Made by a program: the position numbers and the translations under genes
DNA from: Bacillota bacterium
Lineage (GTDB): Bacteria; Bacillota; Negativicutes; Veillonellales; Negativicoccaceae
Reading direction: 5' to 3'
Assembly (NCBI GenBank): GCA_023418435.1
Contig: JAEZZT010000095.1
Coordinates: 1 to 9,321 of the forward strand
Length of the DNA stretch: 9,321 nucleotides
Notes under the pieces: model-generated
Databases searched by the model: none
What the model was told of the DNA's origin: nothing
What the model saw: the letters and a program-made list of their open reading frames with translations, nothing else
In this document: piece after piece, positions 1 through 5,333 of the stretch
Layout of the letters: each line of letters opens with the position of its first letter
Numbering within the stretch: the stretch's first letter is position 1

Positions 1-296
1 TAAACAGTACGATTCGACAACAAATTGAAATGCTGAAAAATCATACCGATATGCTTGCGCTCTTCTCGCAATTGGCTCTCACTCATCTGCGTTAGGTTCT
101 TACCATCCACATACACTTCTCCTGTAGTGGGTGGCTCTAACATATTAATACAACGAATTAGTGTCGATTTTCCTGCGCCAGAAAGACCAATAATGCCACA
201 TATTTCTCCTTCTGCAATCTCAATATCAATATCGGCTAAAGCTTCTACTCGCGCTGGCCCATCATAGACTTTACCAATGCGATGCAATCTAATCAT
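1..296 (-). CDS. metN: MetN-type methionine ABC transporter ATP-binding protein (N-terminal part; gene runs off the window)
   Basis: The cytoplasmic ATPase subunit of a MetNIQ-type importer, which powers uptake of methionine. Only the first 98 codons are present; the reading frame is still open at base 1. Visible are the Walker A motif GLSGAGKST (residues 37-45), the text [19 protein letters not shown] after it, and the Q-loop stretch [16 protein letters not shown] (Q88). The last is very characteristic of MetN proteins. The start ATG (294-296) is preceded by AAAGGAGTGA (301-310), a strong ribosome binding site. The gene sits behind a SAM-I riboswitch, which independently supports a methionine/SAM role. 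metI and metQ would be expected further left, outside the window. Base composition is more AT-rich than nrd or uvr genes here. The signature motif, Walker B and the C-terminal NIL/ACT-like regulatory domain cannot be checked. Confidence 0.93.
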   Translation of the reverse strand, partial: MIRLHRIGKVYDGPARVEALADIDIEIAEGEICGIIGLSGAGKSTLIRCINMLEPPTTGEVYVDGKNLTQMSESQLREERKHIGMIFQHFNLLSNRTV

Positions 297-320
297 TCTA
301 TCACTCCTTTTCCGGATACT

Positions 321-349
321 AAAAAATCTCTTCATACAAATGAAGAGAT
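321..349 (-). terminator. Rho-independent attenuator terminator of the metN leader
   Basis: Reading the minus strand, ATCTCTTCAT (349-340) and ATGAAGAGAT (335-326) form a perfect 10-bp stem with a 4-nt loop, followed directly by a run of T (326-321). It lies between the SAM-I aptamer and the metN start. Its 5' arm segment TCTTCAT (346-340) can instead pair with ATGAAGA (366-360), which overlaps the 3' strand of aptamer helix P1. This gives the usual antiterminator/terminator switch: SAM bound means P1 and the terminator form and transcription stops. Confidence 0.93.
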
Positions 350-359
350 GGCTCCGGTA

Positions 360-461
360 TCTTCATCTGTCAGGATTGCTCCCGTCGGAATTGGCACCGT
401 TCTCGAAGAGTGGTTGCCGCGACATCATCGGGCCGGTCCCTCTGTCGCTCTGGATGAATTT
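360..461 (-). promoter_or_regulatory. SAM-I (S-box) riboswitch aptamer
   Basis: The minus strand carries the S-box core in order: GAGGGA followed by GGCCCGATGA (434-425), GGCAACC (418-412), then GGTGCCAATTCC (398-387), and the closing helix P1 formed by TTCATC (458-453) with GATGAA (367-362). These are the conserved landmarks of the SAM-I family, which binds S-adenosylmethionine and switches off downstream methionine genes by termination. It is followed by an intrinsic terminator and then metN, the expected regulated gene. Family assignment is from motif recognition; a covariance search was not run. Confidence 0.95.
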
Positions 462-490
462 CAGTTATCCGTATGTATTTGTTGCAGATG

Positions 491-519
491 ATTATAACAT
501 TGGCATCAAAAGATGTCAA
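491..519 (-). promoter_or_regulatory. Sigma-70/sigma-A promoter of the metN leader
   Basis: On the minus strand a perfect -35 TTGACA (519-514) is followed after exactly 17 nt by a perfect -10 TATAAT (496-491). Predicted transcription start is near 484, about 25 nt before helix P1 of the SAM-I aptamer. A full-consensus promoter fits a gene whose control is exerted mainly by the riboswitch. Confidence 0.93.
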
Positions 520-705
520 ATATTTCTTTTCCCCTTTTTAAAATATATCCGGATTATTTTATAACTACATTATGATAGATACATAATATGTACCTACACA
601 TATCCCTGCTGCTCTCTACTCCGCCTAGAAAAAACATCTTGTTTGATAAAAGCCCGGCAAGCCCTGTAGTTCTGATATTATGCTTTATATTTATCATAGT
701 GATAA
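520..705. other. AT-rich divergent intergenic stretch without an identified gene
   Basis: This stretch separates the metN promoter (leftward) from the nrdD control region (rightward). It is AT-rich. An open frame from 588 continues in phase into nrdD but has a hydrophobic, low-complexity translation. No convincing small gene, RNA or terminator was recognised. Confidence 0.5.
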
Positions 706-721
706 CAACTATATATAGATT
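706..721 (+). promoter_or_regulatory. Distal NrdR-like box upstream of nrdD
   Basis: CAACTATATATAGATT has a perfect palindromic core CTATATATAG (709-718). This fits the NrdR box consensus as I recall it, ACACWATATATWGTGT, at 12 of 16 positions. NrdR is the dATP/ATP-sensing repressor of ribonucleotide reductase genes and normally binds two tandem boxes. It is accepted mainly because a second box lies 42 bp downstream and because of the gene that follows. Confidence 0.7.
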
Positions 722-737
722 AAAATTGATTTTTCGA

Positions 738-766
738 TTGTCAAGACACACTACATATAGTATACT
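738..766 (+). promoter_or_regulatory. Promoter of nrdDG
   Basis: A -35 element TTGTCA (738-743), a 17-nt spacer and a -10 element TATACT (761-766). Predicted transcription start is near 773, giving a leader of about 67 nt. The proximal NrdR-like box fills the spacer and overlaps the -10, so bound repressor would block RNA polymerase. Confidence 0.8.
748..763 (+). promoter_or_regulatory. Proximal NrdR-like box overlapping the nrdD -10 element
   Basis: ACACTACATATAGTAT matches the NrdR consensus at 14 of 16 positions. It starts 42 bp after the first box, close to four helical turns, so both boxes face the same side of the DNA. Its position across the spacer and -10 of the nrdD promoter is what a repressor site should have. 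Confidence 0.78.
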
Positions 767-839
767 GAAAAACAAGAATTCTAGTCTTTCAGACTCAATA
801 AATATCAATAAAGGAAGCCAAAGGAGGAGCAGGAAAACC

Positions 840-2990
840 ATGTTACAGGTGGTAAAACGTGACGGTCAAAAAGTGGATTTTGATCGTTCCAAAATTACGA
901 TCGCAATCGAAAAAGCGATGAACAGTTCGAGTGGTGTATACGAAATCGGTCAAGCGGACAAAATCGCTTGGGAAATCGAGCAGGAAGCTCGTGCACAGGA
1001 AAAACCATTATCCATTTACGATATCGAGGATAAGGTCTACTATAAATTGCTCGAAAACAACAATCCCGCCACTGCGCGTGCCTATGAAAACTATAAAGCC
1101 GTGCAGTCTTTCAAGCGCCATGAAAACACCACGGATGTGGATATTTTCGGCTTGTTGAACAAGAGCAACATCGCGGTCCTGGATGAAAACTCGAATAAAG
1201 ACGCGCAAGTAGTTTCCACCCAACGTGACTTGATCGCCGGCGAAGTTTCCAAAGACATTGCCCGTCGTAAGTTGATTCCTGCCGATATCGTGGAAGCCCA
1301 TGATAGCGGTGCCATCCACTTTCATGACATGGATTACATTATCCAGCCCATGTTCAATTGCTGCCTGATCAACTTGGAGGACATGCTGACCAACGGTACC
1401 GTCATCAACGGTAAAAAGATCGACTCCCCCAAGTCGTTCCAAGTCGCATGTACGGTAACCACCCAGATCATCGCCCAGGTCGCCAGCGGCCAATACGGCG
1501 GCCAAAGCATCAACGGCATTGATCGCATTCTCGCTCCTTTTGTACGCAAATCCTATCAAAAAATTCTGGCTGCCGTAGTTGAAGAACAACAGGAAATCTA
1601 CGGTATCGAGCCGGATATGGAAAAAGCGGAAGAAATTGCCTGGAAACGCACCCGCAAAGAAGTCAAAGACGGCATTCAAACCATTCAATACCAAATCAAT
1701 ACCTTGATGACTACCAATGGTCAAGCCCCCTTCGTGACTTTGTTCATGTACTTCCAACCGGGTTACGAATATGAAAAAGAAGCCGCTTTGATTACGGAAG
1801 AAATTTTGGCGCAACGTTTGGAAGGTGTCAAGAACGAACAGGATGTCTACATCACTCCTGCGTTCCCGAAATTGATCTACGTGCTCGACGAACACAATGT
1901 ACGCCCCGGCACTCCGTACTACTACTTGACGGAATTGGCGGCTGCTTGTACCGCGAAACGCATGTATCCGGACTATATCTCCGCGAAGAAGATGAGAGAA
2001 AATTACGAAGGCAATGTCTTCAGTCCGATGGGCTGCCGTTCCTTCCTCGGTCCTTGGAAAAACGATGCCGGCGAATACGTTTTCGATGGCCGTTTCAATA
2101 TGGGCGTGGTGTCGTTGAACTTGCCGCAAATCGGCATTTTGGCCGGCGGCTCGGAAGAAAAATTCTTCCAAATTTTGGATAAACGTCTCCAACTCTGCTA
2201 CAAAGCATTGATGTTGCGCTATGACTTGCTCAAGGAAGTCACCAGCGATGTTTCTCCGATCCACTGGCAATATGGTGCCATTTCGCGTTTGGGCAAAGGC
2301 GAAAAAGTATATCCGCTCCTGCAGAATGGCTATGCTACCATTTCGCTCGGCTATATCGGCGTATACGAAGCGACTAAATTGATCACCGGCGAATCGCATA
2401 CCGATGAAAAAGGCCGCGTCTTTGCTGAAAAATTGATGAAACGTCTGCGTCAAGCTACCGATACATGGAAAGCACAAACCGGCCTCGGTTTTGCACTCTA
2501 TGGCACTCCGGCAGAAAGCTTGACCAACCGTTTCTCTTCGATCGATCGCAAACGTTTCGGCGAAATTCCGGATATTACCGACAAAGGCTACTACACCAAC
2601 AGCTACCATGTCGATGTCCGCGAAGATATTACGGTCTTTGATAAATTCCGTTTCGAGTCCGAATTCCAGAAATTGTCGACTGGCGGTTGCATCTCTTATG
2701 CGGAGATTCCGAACATGACCGGCAATGTGGAAGCGGTGCTCACGATGATGGGCTTTATTTACGACAACATTTCCTATGCGGAATTCAACACCAAATCCGA
2801 CTACTGTCATGAGTGCGGTTTTGATGGCGAAATCATCTGCAATGGCGACGTGGAATGGGAATGCCCGCGTTGTCACAACAAAGATCGCAACAAACTCACC
2901 GTTATCCGCCGTACCTGCGGTTACTTGGGTGAAAACTTCTGGAACGAAGGCCGTACGAAAGAAATTCGCGACCGCGTCATGCATATCTAA
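840..2990 (+). CDS. nrdD: Anaerobic (class III) ribonucleoside-triphosphate reductase, large subunit
   Basis: Reduces NTPs to dNTPs under anaerobic conditions with a glycyl radical; cytoplasmic. The 716-aa product is a normal length for the family. It begins with an ATP-cone (roughly residues 1-95, starting MLQVVKRDGQKVDFDRSKI) that would sense dATP/ATP. Conserved NrdD blocks follow: FNCC (C174/C175), SPMGCRSF (C399, expected thiyl-radical cysteine), a C-terminal zinc site C656/C659/C675/C678 (CHEC...CPRC), and the glycyl-radical motif RRTCGYLG with G694. The start at 840 is chosen because the family begins there and AAGGAGG (821-827) precedes it, with a closer AGGA at 831-834. The frame stays open upstream to 588, but that part covers the promoter and NrdR boxes. 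The 9-nt gap to nrdG indicates one operon. The adjacent cysteine pair suggests the formate-using subtype, which is inference. Confidence 0.97.
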   Translation: MLQVVKRDGQKVDFDRSKITIAIEKAMNSSSGVYEIGQADKIAWEIEQEARAQEKPLSIYDIEDKVYYKLLENNNPATARAYENYKAVQSFKRHENTTDVDIFGLLNKSNIAVLDENSNKDAQVVSTQRDLIAGEVSKDIARRKLIPADIVEAHDSGAIHFHDMDYIIQPMFNCCLINLEDMLTNGTVINGKKIDSPKSFQVACTVTTQIIAQVASGQYGGQSINGIDRILAPFVRKSYQKILAAVVEEQQEIYGIEPDMEKAEEIAWKRTRKEVKDGIQTIQYQINTLMTTNGQAPFVTLFMYFQPGYEYEKEAALITEEILAQRLEGVKNEQDVYITPAFPKLIYVLDEHNVRPGTPYYYLTELAAACTAKRMYPDYISAKKMRENYEGNVFSPMGCRSFLGPWKNDAGEYVFDGRFNMGVVSLNLPQIGILAGGSEEKFFQILDKRLQLCYKALMLRYDLLKEVTSDVSPIHWQYGAISRLGKGEKVYPLLQNGYATISLGYIGVYEATKLITGESHTDEKGRVFAEKLMKRLRQATDTWKAQTGLGFALYGTPAESLTNRFSSIDRKRFGEIPDITDKGYYTNSYHVDVREDITVFDKFRFESEFQKLSTGGCISYAEIPNMTGNVEAVLTMMGFIYDNISYAEFNTKSDYCHECGFDGEIICNGDVEWECPRCHNKDRNKLTVIRRTCGYLGENFWNEGRTKEIRDRVMHI

Positions 2991-2999
2991 GAGGCTGTC

Positions 3000-3518
3000 A
3001 TGCGTTACGGACAAATCAGGCGCTATGACATCGCCAATGGTGAGGGCATTCGCGCCAGTATATTTGTCACAGGCTGTACGCATAAATGCCCCAATTGCTT
3101 CAATGAAGAATATCAGGACTTCCAAGCGGGCCAAGAGTGGACGGACACACAAACTCAGGAAATTATCGATTACGTTTCCGACCCGAATGTGTCCGGCCTC
3201 ACCCTCTTGGGCGGAGAACCCATGCAAAATGTCGAGGGATTGCGCTCGGTCGTACGAGCAGTACGTGCCGCCCAACCTACGAAGACGATTTGGGTTTACT
3301 CCGGATACACTTGGGAAGAAATTCTCGCCGATGAAAATCGCCTCTCACTACTCCGACTCTGCGATGTCTTGGTAGACGGCCGTTTCATCGACGCCTTGCG
3401 AGATCCCGCCCTACGATTCCGCGGTTCATCCAATCAGCGCGTTATCGATATTGCCAAATCCCTATTGGCAGGCGAAGTCATTCTTCATGTCGATGTACAT
3501 ACCGGTAAAACAATGTAA
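3000..3518 (+). CDS. nrdG: Anaerobic ribonucleotide reductase-activating protein (radical SAM)
   Basis: Radical-SAM activase that uses a 4Fe-4S cluster and S-adenosylmethionine to abstract hydrogen from the NrdD glycine, here G694. The 172-aa length is typical. The cluster motif CTHKCPNC (C26, C30, C33) has the CxxxCxxC spacing of the family. GGEPM (71-75), WVYSGYTWEEI (98-108) and the C-terminal DVLVDGRFID then RFRGSSNQRVID are NrdG hallmarks. The start ATG lies 9 nt after the nrdD stop, and AAGAGG (2989-2994) overlapping that stop serves as ribosome binding site. Translation is therefore probably coupled to nrdD, and expression follows the NrdR-controlled promoter upstream. Transcription ends immediately after the gene at a terminator whose stem begins inside the stop codon. 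Confidence 0.97.
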   Translation: MRYGQIRRYDIANGEGIRASIFVTGCTHKCPNCFNEEYQDFQAGQEWTDTQTQEIIDYVSDPNVSGLTLLGGEPMQNVEGLRSVVRAVRAAQPTKTIWVYSGYTWEEILADENRLSLLRLCDVLVDGRFIDALRDPALRFRGSSNQRVIDIAKSLLAGEVILHVDVHTGKTM

Positions 3519-3539
3519 GAGCTCTACGGAGCTCTTTTT
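3517..3539 (+). terminator. Intrinsic terminator of nrdDG with a UACG tetraloop
   Basis: AAGAGCTC (3517-3524) pairs with GAGCTCTT (3529-3536) around the loop TACG, and T residues run from 3535 to 3539. The stem begins in the nrdG stop codon. The closing c(UACG)g is one of the exceptionally stable UNCG tetraloops, which compensates for the short stem. Confidence 0.9.
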
Positions 3540-3608
3540 CATTGCGCTTTGACGATATATCCAAAGAGCCGGCAAAACTTATACATTTCTACTAACTATT
3601 ATTTTTAA

Positions 3609-3636
3609 TTTACTTTCCCCGTGGGTTTGCTATACT
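3609..3636 (+). promoter_or_regulatory. Promoter for the intergenic small RNA
   Basis: A -10 TATACT (3631-3636) with an extended -10 TG (TGC immediately before it) and a weak -35 TTTACT (3609-3614) at 16 nt. It lies just upstream of the long-range closing stem of the candidate RNA, so a transcript would start near 3641-3644. No reading frame begins downstream on this strand before the terminator. Confidence 0.7.
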
Positions 3637-3640
3637 AGTA

Positions 3641-3844
3641 GAAAGGGTATGATGTATTCCGGATATCTCTATTTCCCCATCGGTAGACCCATGGTCGTAT
3701 ACACTTAAGTGTTATATTGTTTGAGAGTTACAGCTTTTCTGATTGTTTTCCGGCAAGTAATTACACTCTCAGTCTAACGTCATACTCTTTCCATAACAAA
3801 AGACCTCGCGCAATGGATCCGATGATCCCGCCGAGGTCTTTTTT
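3641..3844 (+). ncRNA. Candidate independent structured small RNA, 6S (SsrS)-like architecture
   Basis: The segment has its own extended -10 promoter, no open frame, and a strong terminator. Its ends pair over about 150 nt: 3641-3654 (GAAAGGGTATGATG) with 3778-3791 (CGTCATACTCTTTC), 14 continuous pairs including two G-U pairs. Near the middle is an apical hairpin ACAC-TTAA-GTGT (3701-3712), extendable by TAT/ATA with one bulge. Two inner helices exclude each other: CCGGA (3659-3663) with TCCGG (3749-3753), and TGAGAGT (3722-3728) with ACTCTCA (3765-3771). A terminally closed rod with an open central bubble and a 3'-side alternative hairpin, about 150-200 nt long, resembles 6S RNA, the sigma-A polymerase regulator. 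I see no diagnostic 6S primary sequence, so the family name is inference. A riboswitch is less likely because the next gene is convergent. Hallmarks of SRP RNA, tmRNA, T-box or common riboswitches were not found. Confidence 0.55.
3798..3844. terminator. Strong, probably bidirectional terminator between the small RNA and the MFS gene
   Basis: AAAAGACCTCG (3798-3808) pairs with CGAGGTCTTTT (3832-3842), followed by more T (to 3844). The apical part can form an extra hairpin GGATC (3815-3819) with GATCC (3824-3828). On the plus strand it ends the small RNA transcript. On the minus strand the complementary T-run at 3801-3798 makes it usable as the terminator of the MFS gene, whose stop codon lies 13 nt away. 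Confidence 0.88.
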
Positions 3845-3856
3845 ATGTATGTTGAG

Positions 3857-5161
3857 TTAGACAATTTCCGCGTTCTTGGTTTCCGGAATGAAGATGGCGA
3901 CAACAAAGGCTGCCGTGACATAGATCCCGCAGAGGATCAACAATGCCCAACCGAACGAGTAAGCCTGAGCCAACATCCCGATAATCCAAGGTGCCAAACC
4001 GCCAACGGCACGCCCGGTATTGAAGATGAAATTTTGTGCCGTCGAGCGAGCATCCGTCGTGTAGTTTTCCGACAAAAGCGCTCCGTAGCCGGCGATCATA
4101 CCATTGCAGAAGAAGCCGAGGACGGCACCGCCGATCAAGAGTCCCAGCGGTGTTTGCAAACCGGAGTAAACATACACCATCAACGCCGACAAAATATAGA
4201 ACGCCATGTACGGACGTTTCCGACCGAAACGGTCACAAAGTGCACCGAATGCATAGATACCGATAATCATGCCGACCACGGTCACGACCATCCAGCCGGC
4301 CATGGATCCCGTTGTCAGTCCATGTTCTTTCAACAAAATCGTGGGCAACCAGACCATGATGCCATAGTACCCGAAGTTCTGTACCGAAGTCATGAACATG
4401 AGCGCAATCGTCACAATCGATTTACGCGGTGATTCAAATAGATGAACCAAGGGGAAGGTCTGCGCTTCCTTGAGTTCTTCTTTTTCCGCGGACGAAATAC
4501 TGCCTGACTTTGCTTTTTCTTTCAACGCCTTTTTCTCTGCTTGGCGCTTTACCCACATCGGCGGCTCTTGCAAGCCCATTCGAGACCAAGCCGCGAACAA
4601 TGCCGGCAATGTCCCCACCAGGAACAATGTCCGCCAACCGTAATTCGGCAAAATATAGCCGGCCAACAGTGCCGCTAAAACAGCACCTGCCTGCCAACCC
4701 ATGGCCACTCCGCCGGTCGCTCTTGCCCGTTTGGCTGCCGGCCAAGTTTCCGCCACCAGTGTCATACCGATGCCGAACTCGCCGCCCAAGCCCAAACCGG
4801 CCAAGAAACGGAATATTTCCAAATGCCCCGGCGTATCCGCAAAGGCGCAAGCTCCCGTAAAAATGGAGAACAATAGGATGGTCCACGAAAATACTTTGAC
4901 ACGTCCGTAATAGTCTGCCAAGACACCGAAGAGGTATCCCCCCAAGACGGCACCGATCAAGGTATACGTGGCGATCAAGCCGCCTTCACCGAAATTCAGT
5001 CCGAATTCACCGACAATAGCGGCCATGGCAAAGGATAGAATCAACATATCCAAACCATCCATCGCATACCCGGCAATCGCCGCCCACATCATTTTCCATC
5101 TCGTTCGGCGATCCACACCGGTTTCTTCAAACTCCAATTGTTCCAATTCTGCTTGCGTCAT
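3857..5161 (-). CDS. MFS transporter, aromatic acid/carboxylate:H+ symporter type; candidate pyrimidine-precursor (e.g. orotate) importer
   Basis: A 434-aa, 12-helix major facilitator permease of the inner membrane. TM1 carries DGLD (35-38), the DGxD pattern of the aromatic-acid/H+ and sialate symporter group. Motif A occurs as GVLADYYGRVK (79-89) and again as GALCDRFGRKR (306-316). GEFG (127-130), then AETWPAAKRARATG, recalls NanT/AAHS proteins; a charged central loop spans about 203-235; the C-terminus ends near PETKN. The start ATG has GAGGAGG (5167-5173) five bases upstream. The leader carries a PyrR-type attenuator, so pyrimidine nucleotides probably control expression. AAHS-group proteins carry organic acids, so an acidic pyrimidine precursor such as orotate fits both facts, but that substrate is inference. 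MFS families are poor predictors of substrate. No other pyr gene is visible in the window. Confidence 0.9.
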   Translation of the reverse strand: MTQAELEQLEFEETGVDRRTRWKMMWAAIAGYAMDGLDMLILSFAMAAIVGEFGLNFGEGGLIATYTLIGAVLGGYLFGVLADYYGRVKVFSWTILLFSIFTGACAFADTPGHLEIFRFLAGLGLGGEFGIGMTLVAETWPAAKRARATGGVAMGWQAGAVLAALLAGYILPNYGWRTLFLVGTLPALFAAWSRMGLQEPPMWVKRQAEKKALKEKAKSGSISSAEKEELKEAQTFPLVHLFESPRKSIVTIALMFMTSVQNFGYYGIMVWLPTILLKEHGLTTGSMAGWMVVTVVGMIIGIYAFGALCDRFGRKRPYMAFYILSALMVYVYSGLQTPLGLLIGGAVLGFFCNGMIAGYGALLSENYTTDARSTAQNFIFNTGRAVGGLAPWIIGMLAQAYSFGWALLILCGIYVTAAFVVAIFIPETKNAEIV

Positions 5162-5176
5162 CTTATCCTCCTCAAC

Positions 5177-5207
5177 AAAAAACGGCTACCGCCGACGCGG
5201 AGCCGTT
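5177..5207 (-). terminator. Intrinsic terminator in the MFS gene leader (attenuator)
   Basis: On the minus strand AACGGCT (5207-5201) pairs with AGCCGTT (5187-5181), extended inside by CCGC/GCGG, followed by T residues (5182-5177) and a few bases later by the ribosome binding site. The loop-side GTCGGC (5196-5191) can alternatively pair with GCCGAC (5241-5236) in the PyrR element, which would break the terminator. A terminator just before a start codon is a sign of attenuation control. Confidence 0.92.
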
Positions 5208-5230
5208 ACTTACATAACAAATGAGCGACT

Positions 5231-5262
5231 TCCTTGTCGGCCTCACGGGACCGAATTAAAGG
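5231..5262 (-). promoter_or_regulatory. PyrR-binding anti-antiterminator in the MFS gene leader
   Basis: The minus strand reads GGTCCCGTGAGGCC (5252-5239). It matches the published PyrR RNA motif ARUCCNGNGAGGYU at every position except the first and last. There the usual A:U pair is replaced by G:C, a compensatory change that keeps the helix. The fold also fits: lower stem CCTT (5262-5259) with AAGG (5235-5232), internal loop, upper stem TCGG/CCGA with a bulged T5250, CC/GG, and loop CGTGA. In the known mechanism, PyrR with bound UMP/UTP stabilises this hairpin, so the downstream terminator forms. When pyrimidines are low an antiterminator forms instead. Confidence 0.87.
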
Positions 5263-5276
5263 TTCGTACCTTATTC

Positions 5277-5305
5277 ATTATACTGACTGACTATACAAAT
5301 GTCAA
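5277..5305 (-). promoter_or_regulatory. Consensus promoter of the MFS gene
   Basis: Minus-strand TTGACA (5305-5300), 17-nt spacer, TATAAT (5282-5277): both hexamers and the spacing are perfect. Predicted start near 5270, just 5' of the PyrR element, so the leader is about 110 nt. The -35 is only about 28 nt beyond the uvrC stop codon. Confidence 0.93.
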
Positions 5306-5333
5306 TTGAAAAATAATACATCGACCGGAATCG

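Noticed and set aside
277..564. Plus-strand frames across the metN leader
   Set aside because: They lie opposite the SAM-I riboswitch and promoter; the sequence is explained by RNA structure on the minus strand.
588..839. In-frame 84-codon extension of nrdD upstream of 840
   Set aside because: It covers the nrdD promoter, both NrdR-like boxes and the ribosome binding site, its translation is low-complexity hydrophobic, and NrdD proteins begin at the ATP-cone as encoded from 840.
554..841. 95-codon minus-strand frame opposite the nrdD upstream region
   Set aside because: Hydrophobic AT-rich translation, no family resemblance, and it runs antisense through the nrdD promoter and start.
1008..3275. 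755-codon open frame antisense to nrdD and nrdG
   Set aside because: Its translation resembles no known family and it is a by-product of codon bias in nrdD, which is beyond doubt on the other strand.
3641..3844. SRP RNA, tmRNA, RNase P RNA, T-box or a standard riboswitch in the nrdG-MFS gap
   Set aside because: None of their hallmark sequences was found, the size is wrong for tmRNA and RNase P, and no gene follows on the same strand for a cis-regulator.
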